Assembly (NCBI GenBank): GCA_039026915.1
Contig: JBCCLJ010000008.1
Span: forward strand, 4,178-68,177
Source: JBCCLJ01 sp039026915
Lineage (GTDB): Bacteria; Acidobacteriota; Thermoanaerobaculia; Multivoradales; Multivoraceae
Direction: 5' to 3'
DNA length: 64,000 bases
Made by a program: the position numbers and the translations under genes. Below, in pieces: positions 50,038-58,791 of the stretch; position 1 is the first letter of the stretch; every line of letters starts with the position of its first letter. A model generated the notes under the pieces. The model was not told the DNA's origin and did not search any database. It was given only the letters and a program-made list of their open reading frames with translations.

Positions 50038-50223
50038 ATGGCACTCAACACAGTGACGACCAGCGCAGAATGCCCCGAGTGTTTCGGGCAGATCCAGCTC
50101 ACTGAAGTCGTGCAGAACGAGATTGTGCAGTGCGCCGAATGCGGCGTCGACCTGGAGGTCGTGACCCTCGATCCGGTCGCGCTCGAGGTCGCGCCCGAAG
50201 AGGAAGAGGATTGGGGCGAATGA
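50038..50223 (+). CDS. lysW: LysW amino-group carrier protein
   Basis: A 61-residue acidic carrier. Two zinc pairs CPEC and CAEC are at about residues 12-15 and 32-35, and the C-terminus is EEEEDWGE, the conserved EDWGE tail to whose Glu the aminoadipate is linked. AAAGGAG sits 8 bases upstream; a 71-base gap separates it from the previous gene, consistent with strong independent translation. It shields intermediates through the second half of the lysine pathway. Confidence 0.96.
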   Translation: MALNTVTTSAECPECFGQIQLTEVVQNEIVQCAECGVDLEVVTLDPVALEVAPEEEEDWGE

Positions 50224-51134
50224 CGTCTGCGGAAAAACCCAGGGTCGGCATGCTCTACAGCCGCGTGCGAGCCGAGGAGAAGCTCCTTCTCCAAGCCTTC
50301 GACTCGCGCGGCATCGAGGTCGAGCTGCTCGACGATCGCCAGCTCGTCTTCGACCTCACGGCGAGCGGTGAAGGAGAGCGCACGGCGGGCTTCGACGTCA
50401 TCGTCGAGCGCTGTATCAACCACTCGAGGGCCCTGAGCAGTCTGCAGGTGCTGCAAGGCCGGGGCGCGGCGACCGTCAATTCGGCGCACGTCGCCGAGAC
50501 CTGCGGCAGCAAGCTGCTGACGACGAACGCTCTCGCGCAGCACGCGGTGCCGCAGCCCCGCACTCTGGTGGCCTACACGCCGAAGAGTGCGCTCGAAGCG
50601 ATCGAGGAGATCGGCTATCCGGTCGTCATGAAGCCCGCGGTCGGCTCGTGGGGGCGTCTCCTGGCGAAACTCAACGATCGCGATGCGGCCGAGGCCGTGC
50701 TCGAGCACAAGGAGATCCTCGGCACCTACCACCACAGCGTCTTCTACATCCAGGAGTACATCGCCAAGCCGGAGCGCGACATCCGCTCCTTCGTCATCGG
50801 CGATGAGACGATCGCGGCGATCTACCGCCGTTCTCCCCACTGGATCACCAACACCGCACGCGGCGGCGAGGCGAGCGGTCTCCCGGTCGACGACGAGCTG
50901 AACGCCATCTCGCAGGCAGCCGCGCGCGCCGTCGGTGGTGGTGTCGTCGCGGTCGACCTCGTCGAAGATCCGGAGCGCGGGTTGCTCGTGCTGGAGGTGA
51001 ACTACACGATGGAGTTCCGCAACAGCATCACGACGACGGGCGTCGACATCCCGCAGCGCGTCGTCGACTTCACCCTCGACGTGGCAGAGCGCGGGTGGGA
51101 CGCCGCCAACGGACGCGCCGAGGTGGTCGCGTGA
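50220..51134 (+). CDS. lysX: LysX, LysW-aminoadipate ligase
   Basis: A 304-residue ATP-grasp ligase of the LysX/RimK family. Family regions: VIVERCINHSRALSSLQVLQG, GYPVVMKPAVGSWGRLLAKL, YIQEYIAKPERDIRSFVIGD and LEVNYTMEFRNSITTTGVDIP. ATG 50220 overlaps LysW's stop, and the two work together: LysX attaches alpha-aminoadipate to LysW's C-terminal Glu. Whether it also accepts glutamate (arginine synthesis) cannot be decided from sequence. Confidence 0.95.
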   Translation: MTSAEKPRVGMLYSRVRAEEKLLLQAFDSRGIEVELLDDRQLVFDLTASGEGERTAGFDVIVERCINHSRALSSLQVLQGRGAATVNSAHVAETCGSKLLTTNALAQHAVPQPRTLVAYTPKSALEAIEEIGYPVVMKPAVGSWGRLLAKLNDRDAAEAVLEHKEILGTYHHSVFYIQEYIAKPERDIRSFVIGDETIAAIYRRSPHWITNTARGGEASGLPVDDELNAISQAAARAVGGGVVAVDLVEDPERGLLVLEVNYTMEFRNSITTTGVDIPQRVVDFTLDVAERGWDAANGRAEVVA

Positions 51135-52195
51135 CGGGAGCTCCCACTTCCCGAGTTTCGATTCTGGGCGCTTCCGGCTACGTCGGGGGAGAGCTGCTGC
51201 GGCTCTTGCTGCAGCATCCGGGCGTCGAGGTGGCCCAGGTGACGTCGGAACGCTCGGCCGGGCAGTTCGTTCACTTCGTCCATCCGAATCTGCGGGGGCT
51301 GACTCCGCTGCAGTTCGTCACCTCGGACGAGCTCGAGCGCTGCGACGTTCTGTTTTCGGCTTTGCCGCACGGTCAGCTCATGGCGCGCATCGACGAGTTG
51401 TCGGAGCGGGCAGAGCGGATCGTCGATCTGTCGGCAGACTTCCGGTTGCGGGGCGCCGAGCAGTACGAGCGTTGGTACGGCCGCGAGCATGCGGCGCCGG
51501 CCTGGCTCGACCGCTTCGTCTACGGCCTCCCCGAAGTGCATCGTGAGGAGCTGTGCGGTGCCCGCTACGCCAGCGGTGTCGGCTGCAACGCGACGGCGAC
51601 GAACCTGGCTCTGTTGCCGCTCGTCAGCGCCGATCTCGTCGACTGGTCCCGCGGTTGCGTGGTCGAGGTCAAGGTCGGCAGCAGCGAGGGAGGTAACAAG
51701 GAGTCGCTCGCGACCCACCATCCGGAGCGCTCGTCGGTCGTGCGGAGCTTCGCCCCGGTAGGGCACCGCCACACGGCCGAAGTCGAGCAGGTCTTCGGAG
51801 CGCACGGCGTGCGGAACGCAGAGGTACATCTCAGCGCCACGGCGATCGACCTCGTACGCGGTGTGCTCGCGACCGCGCACGTCTTCCTGCAGGACGGAGT
51901 GCAGGAGCGCGACGTTGCCCGTGCTGTCCGCGGCCGCTATCGAGATGAGCCCTTCGTGCGCGTCGTCAAGCAGAACCGCGGCGTCTATCGCTACCCTGAG
52001 CCGAAGCTGCTCTGGGGCAGCAACTACGCCGACGTCGGTTGGGCGGTCGACGAAGAACGTGGCCGTCTCGTCATGATCTCGGCGATCGACAACCTGATGA
52101 AAGGGGCGGCCGGCTCGGCGGTCCAGTCGATGAACCTGATGCTCGGCCTGCCGGAGGTCGAGGGGCTCGGATTTCCCGGGCTGCACCCGATCTGA
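51131..52195 (+). CDS. lysY: LysY, LysW-aminoadipyl-phosphate reductase
   Basis: A 354-residue ArgC-like NADPH reductase: SILGASGYVGGELLRLL (Rossmann), the catalytic Cys region GVGCNATATNLALLPL, and HRHTAEVEQVFG. GTG 51131 overlaps lysX by 4 bases. In this cluster it reduces the LysW-bound phosphate to the semialdehyde. Confidence 0.94.
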   Translation: MTGAPTSRVSILGASGYVGGELLRLLLQHPGVEVAQVTSERSAGQFVHFVHPNLRGLTPLQFVTSDELERCDVLFSALPHGQLMARIDELSERAERIVDLSADFRLRGAEQYERWYGREHAAPAWLDRFVYGLPEVHREELCGARYASGVGCNATATNLALLPLVSADLVDWSRGCVVEVKVGSSEGGNKESLATHHPERSSVVRSFAPVGHRHTAEVEQVFGAHGVRNAEVHLSATAIDLVRGVLATAHVFLQDGVQERDVARAVRGRYRDEPFVRVVKQNRGVYRYPEPKLLWGSNYADVGWAVDEERGRLVMISAIDNLMKGAAGSAVQSMNLMLGLPEVEGLGFPGLHPI

Positions 52196-52215
52196 TCGCA
52201 CGCGAGGATTCCTTC

Positions 52216-53046
52216 ATGCAACAGCGAGATGAAACCCTGGCGCCGCTCGTCATCAAGGTAGGTGGCGGCGAAAACCTGGATCACGATGCGGTCGTCGCCG
52301 ACGTCGTGCGCCTGCGACGGGCGGGGCGCGAGGTCGTTCTGGTGCACGGTGGCGCCGAAACGACGAATCGGATCGCGACCGACCTCGGACACCCACCCGA
52401 GTTCGTGACGAGTGAGAGCGGCGTCGAGAGCCGCCGCACCGACCGCCGCACGCTCGAGATCTTCGAGATGGTCTACTGCGGTCTTCTGAACAAGCGGTGG
52501 GTCGAGCGTTTCCAGGGCGCCGGCGTCAACGCCGTCGGGCTCAGCGGGCTCGACGGTCGACTCTTCGAAGGCCGCCGGAAAGACAAACTACGAGTGCGCC
52601 GCAATGGCAAGCGCATGGTCCTGCGCGACGACTGGACCGGCACGGTCGAGCACGTCAACGTGGGCCTCGTCCGAACGCTCCTCGACGGCGGCTACCTGCC
52701 GGTCATCACGCCGCCAGGCTCCTCGACGGAGGGCGAGGCGATCAACGTCGACGGCGATCGTGCGGCCGCCGCGCTCGCCGTGGCTCTCGAGGCCGAGACT
52801 CTGCTCATCCTCAGCAACGTGCCGGGCCTGCTCGCCGACTTTCCCGACGAGAGCTCGTTGATCTCCGAGGTCGAAGCGCGGCGGATTGAAGACGTCGGCG
52901 AGGCCGCACTCGGACGCATGAAGAAGAAGGTCATGGGCGCCGCTGAAGCGGTGGAGGGCGGCGTGGGACGGGTCATCTTCGGTGACGGTCGTCTCGAAGA
53001 GCCCGTGCGGGTGGCGCTCGACGGCGGGGGCACGCACATCCGATGA
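52216..53046 (+). CDS. lysZ: LysZ, LysW-aminoadipate kinase
   Basis: A 276-residue ArgB-like kinase: PLVIKVGGG, VVLVHGGAETTN, SGVESRRTDRRTLEIFEMVYCG and GEAINVDGDRAAAALAVAL. ATG 52216 is the best start, 20 bases after lysY. It phosphorylates the side carboxyl of LysW-bound aminoadipate ahead of LysY. Confidence 0.94.
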   Translation: MQQRDETLAPLVIKVGGGENLDHDAVVADVVRLRRAGREVVLVHGGAETTNRIATDLGHPPEFVTSESGVESRRTDRRTLEIFEMVYCGLLNKRWVERFQGAGVNAVGLSGLDGRLFEGRRKDKLRVRRNGKRMVLRDDWTGTVEHVNVGLVRTLLDGGYLPVITPPGSSTEGEAINVDGDRAAAALAVALEAETLLILSNVPGLLADFPDESSLISEVEARRIEDVGEAALGRMKKKVMGAAEAVEGGVGRVIFGDGRLEEPVRVALDGGGTHIR

Positions 53047-54248
53047 GTGAGTCACACGCAGAGAGGCCGCCGGCGGTTGCGATCGGCGAGACCGAGGCGA
53101 TGGGGCGCTGGATCCCCCGACGCCCCGTGGGCGCGATCGAGCGCGGCGAGGGCAGCTGGCTGATCACCGAGGAGGGCGAGCGCCTCCTCGACCTGACCAG
53201 TGGCTATGGCACCGCGCCACTCGGCCACGCCGATCCGGTGCTCGCTGGTGCGCTTGCGCAGCAGTCGCAGCGGCTGTGGTCGGCGCCGAGCTTTCTGCGC
53301 GCCGCGCCGCGCGCGTCGTATCTGCAGGCGTTGACGTCCATCCTGCCCGGCGGTCTCGATCGCGTCTTCTTGACCAACAGCGGAACGGAGTCGATCGAGG
53401 CGGGCCTCAAGCTTGCGCGCCTGGCGACAGGTCGTGCGGGGATCGTCGCCCTGCGCCAAGGTTTCCACGGCCGTACGCTCGGTGCTTTGGCGCTGACGTC
53501 GAACGCCGCCGCACGCCGGCCCGAGGAGGTGCTCGCCTCGAACGAGGTGCGCTTCGTGCCCCGGGACGACATCGCTGCCTTGGACGAAGCGGTCGACGAC
53601 GCCGTCGCGGCAGTCGTCGTGGAGGTGATTCAGGGAGAGGGCGGCGTGCATCCCTGCGCCGAGGACTTTCTGGTCGCTGCGCGGCGACTGAGCCGCGAGC
53701 GCGGAGCGCTCCTTCTCGTCGACGAGATCCAGACCGGGATGGCGCGTACGGGACCCCTCTTCGCCAGCGCTCCCTACGAGCCCGATCTGCTGGCGCTCGC
53801 CAAAGGACTCGGCGGTGGCTTTCCGCTCGGCGCTCTGGCGTACACACAGCACGTCGAGGAGCAGCTCAAACCGGGTGCCCACGGATCGACGTTCGGCGGC
53901 AACGCGCTGGCCTGCGCCTGTGGCGAAGCGCTGCTGCAGGTCTTCCGAGACGACGACGTGCCGTCTCGCGTGAGCGAGCAGGGGCGGTGGCTCGGAGAGC
54001 GCTTGGCCGAGCTCGCCGAGGCGGTGCCGATGGTGCGGGAGGTGCGCGGGCGGGGACTGATGTGGGGCCTTCAGCTGCGCCGTCGGCCCGGCGCAGCCAT
54101 TGCCGCGCTGGCGCGGGATCACGGGGTCCTCGTGCTGCCGGCCGGGGGCAACGTGATCCGACTTCTGCCGCCGCTCAATGTCAGCCGGGAGGAGTTGGAG
54201 ATCGGGCTCGACGCTCTGCGCGCCGTGTTGACGGAGGCGGTCCCGTGA
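53043..54248 (+). CDS. lysJ: LysJ, LysW-lysine aminotransferase
   Basis: A 401-residue class III PLP aminotransferase related to ArgD: RVFLTNSGTESIEAGLKLARLATGR, QGFHGRTLGALALTS, LLLVDEIQTGMARTG and LLALAKGLGGGFPLGA with the PLP Lys. ATG 53043 overlaps lysZ by 4 bases. It aminates the LysW-bound semialdehyde to LysW-lysine. Confidence 0.94.
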   Translation: MSESHAERPPAVAIGETEAMGRWIPRRPVGAIERGEGSWLITEEGERLLDLTSGYGTAPLGHADPVLAGALAQQSQRLWSAPSFLRAAPRASYLQALTSILPGGLDRVFLTNSGTESIEAGLKLARLATGRAGIVALRQGFHGRTLGALALTSNAAARRPEEVLASNEVRFVPRDDIAALDEAVDDAVAAVVVEVIQGEGGVHPCAEDFLVAARRLSRERGALLLVDEIQTGMARTGPLFASAPYEPDLLALAKGLGGGFPLGALAYTQHVEEQLKPGAHGSTFGGNALACACGEALLQVFRDDDVPSRVSEQGRWLGERLAELAEAVPMVREVRGRGLMWGLQLRRRPGAAIAALARDHGVLVLPAGGNVIRLLPPLNVSREELEIGLDALRAVLTEAVP

Positions 54249-55465
54249 GCGGCAGGTCGAGGATCGCCCGGCTCCTGCACGACCTGGTCGATGTGCCGTC
54301 CGTCTCCGGCGAGGAGGAGGCGGCCAGCCGGTTTCTGGTCGGTGAGATGCGGGACCTGGGTTTCGACCGCGCGTTCGTCGACGACGTCGGCAACGCGGTG
54401 GGAGAGATCGGATCGCCGGAAGCTGCGCGGACGGTCGTGCTCCTCGGACATATCGATACGGTCCCCGGCGACATCGCAGTGCGCTTCGAAGGAAGCGGCG
54501 ACGAGGAGGTGCTGCGCGGTCGCGGCACGGTCGATGCGAAGGGGCCGCTGGCGACGTTCGCCGTAGCGACGTCCGCCGTCGACCGCGATCTCCTGCGACG
54601 GGCCGACGCTCGCTTCATCGTCGCCGGCGCCGTCGAGGAGGAATCGGCGACGAGTCGCGGGGCTCGTGCGCTGCGGGATCGCTTTGACGGCGTCCGAGAG
54701 CCAAAGCCCGCTGCCTGTGTTATCGGCGAGCCGAGCCGCTTCGATCGCGTCACGCTCGGGTACAAAGGCAGGGTGCTGCTCGAGGCACGCGCAGAGAACG
54801 AGCTCGCACACACGGCGGGGCCGGATCCAGGCATCGCGGTGCAGCTGGTCGAACTGTGGAATCTCCTCGAAGCGGCGTCCGCCAAGGCCAGCCCCGACGA
54901 GGCGCGGGCCTTCGATCAGGTGCAACCGAGCCTGCGGTCCCTGCGGAGTGGCCTCGAGGACGGCTTCGTCTCCTGGGCGGAGGCCTCCTTCGGCGTGCGG
55001 CTACCGACGGGGTTCGACCTCGATTCCTTTCTCAGCAGGGTTCTCGAGGACTGGACTGCCGTCGCGGCGCGGCGCGAGCAGGTCGATGCTCCGCCCACGC
55101 CGCAACTCACCCTCGCCCAAGGAGCGTCCTCCCTGCAGTGGCAGGTCGGTGAGCGCTCGCTGGAGCTTCGGGCGCACGGCTACGAGCCCGCTTGGCGCAG
55201 CGGACGCGCCAACGAGCTGGTGCGCTCGTTCCAGCGATCGATTCGGGCGGCCGGGCATCGCCCGGGCTTCGTCGTCAAGACCGGAACCAGCGACATGAAC
55301 GTCGTGGGTCCTGCATGGCAATGTCCGATCCTGGCGTATGGGCCGGGCGACAGCTCGCTCGATCACACCCCGCACGAGCACGTCTTCGTGCGCGAGTTGG
55401 AACAGGCCGTCGAGGTGTTGACCGGAGCTCTGGAAGTGCTGCTCGAGGGCTGGTCCCCCGAGTGA
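54245..55465 (+). CDS. lysK: LysK, LysW-lysine hydrolase
   Basis: A 406-residue M20 metallopeptidase-type enzyme: LLGHIDTVPGD, GRGTVDAKGPLA, AGAVEEESATSRGA, CVIGEPS and HTPHEHVF provide the two-metal site. At 406 residues it is longer than the roughly 360 of the Thermus enzyme as I recall. GTG 54245 overlaps lysJ by 4 bases. It releases lysine and frees LysW, ending the pathway. Confidence 0.93.
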   Translation: MSGRSRIARLLHDLVDVPSVSGEEEAASRFLVGEMRDLGFDRAFVDDVGNAVGEIGSPEAARTVVLLGHIDTVPGDIAVRFEGSGDEEVLRGRGTVDAKGPLATFAVATSAVDRDLLRRADARFIVAGAVEEESATSRGARALRDRFDGVREPKPAACVIGEPSRFDRVTLGYKGRVLLEARAENELAHTAGPDPGIAVQLVELWNLLEAASAKASPDEARAFDQVQPSLRSLRSGLEDGFVSWAEASFGVRLPTGFDLDSFLSRVLEDWTAVAARREQVDAPPTPQLTLAQGASSLQWQVGERSLELRAHGYEPAWRSGRANELVRSFQRSIRAAGHRPGFVVKTGTSDMNVVGPAWQCPILAYGPGDSSLDHTPHEHVFVRELEQAVEVLTGALEVLLEGWSPE

Positions 55466-55501
55466 CGGGGCCCCGAGTGACGGCGCGCCGCCCTGACGAC
55501 G

Positions 55502-55891
55502 TCAGGCGGTGGCGACGGTGCGGCGCTGCAGCAGGTGCGAGCTGACGAAACCGGCGGCGAAGATCGCTGAACAGTTCAGCAGCAGAGACCACGGAGCAAG
55601 CGCCGTGCTGGCGCTCCAGCCGAGCCAGAGGAGCCCCCAGAGCGCGACGCCCGCTGCAGCGCCGGTCAGGAGCTGAAGGCGCTCGCTGGCGGGCGGAGCC
55701 GAGGCCGCGAGCAGGCTGCCAACGGCAAAGATCAGTGTGAAGAGGATCGTCGTCACCAGGCTGTCGAGGAGCTCGCCGGTGAGGAGTCGCGGATCGATGC
55801 CTTCGAGGTGCTTCAGGGTCACCGGAGTCAGGGTGACGACGAAGAAGCCGAGCGACCGAACCAGCAGGCTGTAGGGGGCCTTTCTGTTCAA
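55502..55891 (-). CDS. Small hypothetical membrane protein
   Basis: A 129-residue protein with about four hydrophobic segments (for example FFVVTLTPVTL, TTILFTLIFAVGSLLAA, AAAGVALWGLLWLGW, SLLLNCSAIFAAGF). I do not recognise the family. Start TTG 55891 is placed because the gene lies 7 bases behind the 55-residue gene upstream; an ATG further upstream would overlap that gene. It is likely an inner-membrane protein. Confidence 0.5.
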   Translation of the reverse strand: MNRKAPYSLLVRSLGFFVVTLTPVTLKHLEGIDPRLLTGELLDSLVTTILFTLIFAVGSLLAASAPPASERLQLLTGAAAGVALWGLLWLGWSASTALAPWSLLLNCSAIFAAGFVSSHLLQRRTVATA

Positions 55892-55898
55892 GACGATC

Positions 55899-56066
55899 TC
55901 AGGCCTTGGGCTTGCGCAGGCCGGTGGCGAGGAGCGCAACGGCGAAGAGCCCGAGTCCGACGCGCGGGATCAGGGGCAGCTCGAAGTAGGGCACGTTGGC
56001 TGCGAGAGCCGCGACGAAGAGCAGGAGCATCCAGGTCGGAACGGGTTTCGTGGCGGTATCGGTCAT
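55899..56066 (-). CDS. 55-residue hypothetical membrane protein
   Basis: A micro-gene that is easy to overlook. It encodes two hydrophobic segments (WMLLLFVAALAANVPYF and VGLGLFAVALLATGL) and ends RKPKA. ATG 56066 has TATGCT six bases upstream, like the leaderless uppP promoter, and it is followed 7 bases later by another membrane protein gene. It may be an inner-membrane subunit of an unknown pair. Confidence 0.6.
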   Translation of the reverse strand: MTDTATKPVPTWMLLLFVAALAANVPYFELPLIPRVGLGLFAVALLATGLRKPKA

Positions 56067-56072
56067 GGTCGC

Positions 56073-56078
56073 AGCATA
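56073..56078 (-). promoter_or_regulatory. -10-like TATGCT six bases before the 55-residue gene
   Basis: The same TATGCT hexamer as at uppP, with a 6-base gap to ATG 56066 and no ribosome-binding sequence between. Confidence 0.38.
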
Positions 56079-56121
56079 CCAGCGGTGCGCGGGGCATTTC
56101 GGTCGAAGAATCGGGGTGAGC

Positions 56122-57489
56122 TCAGAAGACCAGGTGAGCGCCGGCGGCGGCGATCGGCAGGGTGATCACCGTGCGCACGAGGAAGACCCCGACAAGGTCG
56201 AGCATGCGAAAAGGCAGCGCTGAACGCAGCAGAATGACGCCGACTTCGGACAGGTAGATCAGCTGGTTGACCGCCGTGCACGCGACGACGAAGCGCGTCG
56301 CCTCGCTCTCGATCGAGCGGCCGAGCACCGCGGGCAGGAACTGATCGGCGAAGCCCACGACCATCGCCGGGGCGGCAGCGCCCGCCTCCGGCAGGCCGAG
56401 AAGCTGGAGGATTGGCACGAACGGTAGGCCCAGCCAGCGAAAGAGGGGCGTCGTCTCGGCGACGGCGATGGCGCCCGTGCCGATGAGGGCTACCATCGGC
56501 AGCAGGCCGAGCCAGATGTCGAGCACCTGCAGGCCGGCACGCCGCAGAAGTGATGAAAGGCTCGGACTCTTGCTCGCCTTGGCCAGCGCCTCCGCCAGCG
56601 GCGAGGCGACGCGCTCACCCCGCCCTCCGGAGCGCCGCGGCGGAAGCTCACGCAGACGGCCGTCGAGATAGTCGTCTGCTTTGCTGCGCAGCGGTGGCAG
56701 AAAGGGGCAGAGCAGAGCGGCCACGAGGCCGCAGACGATGACCGTCAGGTAGTACGGAATGAACTGCTCGCCGAGGCCGACGAAGTCGACGATGACGTAG
56801 GCGAACGGAACCGAGACGACCGAGAACGAGCCTGCGATCACCATCGCTTCGCGCCGCGTGTAGGCCCCCTGCTCATACTGGTTCGCCGTGATCAACACGC
56901 CGACGGAAGCGGCTCCCAGCCACGACGCCAGCGCGTCGATGGCGGAGCGGCCCGGCAGTCCGAAGACCGGACGAAAGATCGGAGACAGCAAGCCCCCAGC
57001 GAACTCCATGAGCCCATAGTCCGTGAGGCACGGCACGATGAAGGCGGCCGCGAAGAGGATCAGGAAGACGAGCGGCAGAAGGTCCCCGAAGATGACCCCG
57101 CCGGTGGCCGGTCCGACGAGCCAAGACGGCCCGCGCTGCAGGAGAACGAGCGCCGCGATGACGGCTCCGGCACAGCGCATGGCCGTGACCAGCGCGCCGG
57201 GGCGGAGGATCGGGCCGAGGACGCCGTCCAGCGCGCGCCAGCTCGAAAGTGGAGGCAGCCTCAGGAGCAGTGCCAGCGCGGCGGAGAGCACGATGACGAC
57301 GGTGACGCTGATCTGCAGCGTCGGGCCGAGCGACGCCTTCGCCGCGTCGACGGCGTGGCCCAGCGCGATGCTGATCTTGCCGCCGAGAGGGAAGGGGATC
57401 AGCAGCAGGCCGGCGCCGAACGCCGAGGGCAGCAGGAAGCGGAGCCAGGCGCTGCTCGCGGTCGGAGTCTCGAGCTCGGTGGAAGACAT
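56122..57489 (-). CDS. YjiH/GATE-domain membrane protein
   Basis: A 455-residue, about 11-TM protein of the YjiH family with a nucleoside-recognition (GATE) domain: FAAAFIVPCLTDYGLMEFAGGL, IDALASWLGAASVGVLITANQYEQGAYTRREA and FADQFLPAVLG. Family members are thought to be membrane transporters or gates, but no substrate is proven. ATG 57489 is chosen over an upstream frame opening; a TACACT lies 8 bases away. Confidence 0.8.
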   Translation of the reverse strand: MSSTELETPTASSAWLRFLLPSAFGAGLLLIPFPLGGKISIALGHAVDAAKASLGPTLQISVTVVIVLSAALALLLRLPPLSSWRALDGVLGPILRPGALVTAMRCAGAVIAALVLLQRGPSWLVGPATGGVIFGDLLPLVFLILFAAAFIVPCLTDYGLMEFAGGLLSPIFRPVFGLPGRSAIDALASWLGAASVGVLITANQYEQGAYTRREAMVIAGSFSVVSVPFAYVIVDFVGLGEQFIPYYLTVIVCGLVAALLCPFLPPLRSKADDYLDGRLRELPPRRSGGRGERVASPLAEALAKASKSPSLSSLLRRAGLQVLDIWLGLLPMVALIGTGAIAVAETTPLFRWLGLPFVPILQLLGLPEAGAAAPAMVVGFADQFLPAVLGRSIESEATRFVVACTAVNQLIYLSEVGVILLRSALPFRMLDLVGVFLVRTVITLPIAAAGAHLVF

Positions 57490-57497
57490 GGGGCGCA

Positions 57498-57503
57498 AGT
57501 GTA
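57498..57503 (-). promoter_or_regulatory. -10-like TACACT near ATG of the YjiH-type gene
   Basis: TACACT lies 8 bases before ATG 57489 with no Shine-Dalgarno sequence, giving a leaderless or one-base leader transcript. Confidence 0.3.
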
Positions 57504-57576
57504 GTCCTTCAGGCCTCGGGAAGAAGGTCGGCTGCCGTAACATGACCTCTCACGACGCAACGCAGGAGGAAGGCAC

Positions 57577-58791
57577 ATGCCGGCACTGGAGGGGATGCGG
57601 ATCCTCGACCTCACGCAGTACGAGTCGGGGACCGCCTGCACGCAGTCGCTCGCCTTCCTGGGCGCCGACGTCGTCAAGGTCGAGCGCCCGGGCACGGGCG
57701 ATCCCGGTCGCGCCGTCGTCTCGCAGTTCGGCTTCGAGGACTCTCTCTACTTCCTCAACTGGAACGCCAACAAGAGATCGGTGACGCTGGCGCTCGAAAC
57801 GAAGGCAGGTCGCGACGTGCTGCTCGACATGGTGCCGCACTACGACGTCTTCATCGAGAACTTCGGCCCCGGCGTCATCGACAAGCTCGACCTTGGCTAC
57901 GACGTCGTGAGGTCGCGTCGCGAGGACGTTCTCTACGCCAGCATCAAGGGCTTCGGCGACGACGGGCCGTACGCCGACTACAAGTGCTTCGACATGGTCG
58001 CGCAGGCGGCAGCCGGGGCCTTCTCGGTCACGGGTGATGCCGACGGGCCGCCGATGCGTCCGGGCCCGACGACCGGCGACTCGGGGACCGGGGTGCAGAT
58101 GGCGCTCGCGATCACCGCCGCGTACGTCCAGCGACTGCGGACGGGAGAGGGTCAGTACATCGAGCTGTCGATGCAGGAGGCGATGACCTACTTCATGCGC
58201 ACGGCGATCGCCATGGGCACCGACTGGGGGCGTCAGGCGGCGCCTCGCCAGGGCAGCGACTTCGGACCTCTCGTTTCGCTCTACGCCTGCAAGCCGTTCG
58301 GTCCCAACGACTACGTCTACATCATGGCGCCGACGGATCGAATGTGGGAGGCCCTGGCGCACACGATCGGTCGGCAAGAGCTGATCGAGGACGAGCGCTT
58401 CGCCACGGGGCGGGGCCGGTTCGAACATCGCGAAGAGCTCTCCGAGGCGATCGGCACCTGGTGCTCTCGCCTCGACAAGCACGAGGCGATGCGCGCGCTG
58501 GCGGAAGCCGGAGTTCCTGCGAGCAAGGTCTTCGACACGATGGATCTGTTGGACGATCCGCACCTCAACGAACGAGGCTTCATCGAGACGGTCGAGCACC
58601 CCGTGCAGGGCGCGGTGCGCGTGCTGGGCTGGCCGGCGCGCCTGTCCAAGAGCTCGGTCGGTCTCACTCTGTCGCCGTCGCTCGGTGAGCACACCGACGC
58701 GGTGGTCGCCGAAGATCTCGGTCTTCGGTCCGAGCAGGTCGAAGCGCTCCGGCGAGAGGGTGCCTTCGGCCCGTCGAAGGGAAAGGCCTGA
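57577..58791 (+). CDS. CaiB/BaiF family CoA-transferase
   Basis: A 404-residue type III CoA-transferase. It begins LEGMRILDLTQYESGTACTQSLAFLGADVVKVERPG and has ENFGPGVIDKLDLGYDVV, TTGDSGTGVQMALAITAAY (the catalytic Asp region) and the end RAEQ/LSPSLGEHT. ATG 57577 follows AGGAGGAAGGCAC, a strong ribosome site. It shares one base with the following lyase gene, so it should supply CoA thioesters to it. The pair resembles formyl-CoA transferase plus oxalyl-CoA decarboxylase, but the lyase is closer to HACL1. Confidence 0.9.
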   Translation: MPALEGMRILDLTQYESGTACTQSLAFLGADVVKVERPGTGDPGRAVVSQFGFEDSLYFLNWNANKRSVTLALETKAGRDVLLDMVPHYDVFIENFGPGVIDKLDLGYDVVRSRREDVLYASIKGFGDDGPYADYKCFDMVAQAAAGAFSVTGDADGPPMRPGPTTGDSGTGVQMALAITAAYVQRLRTGEGQYIELSMQEAMTYFMRTAIAMGTDWGRQAAPRQGSDFGPLVSLYACKPFGPNDYVYIMAPTDRMWEALAHTIGRQELIEDERFATGRGRFEHREELSEAIGTWCSRLDKHEAMRALAEAGVPASKVFDTMDLLDDPHLNERGFIETVEHPVQGAVRVLGWPARLSKSSVGLTLSPSLGEHTDAVVAEDLGLRSEQVEALRREGAFGPSKGKA

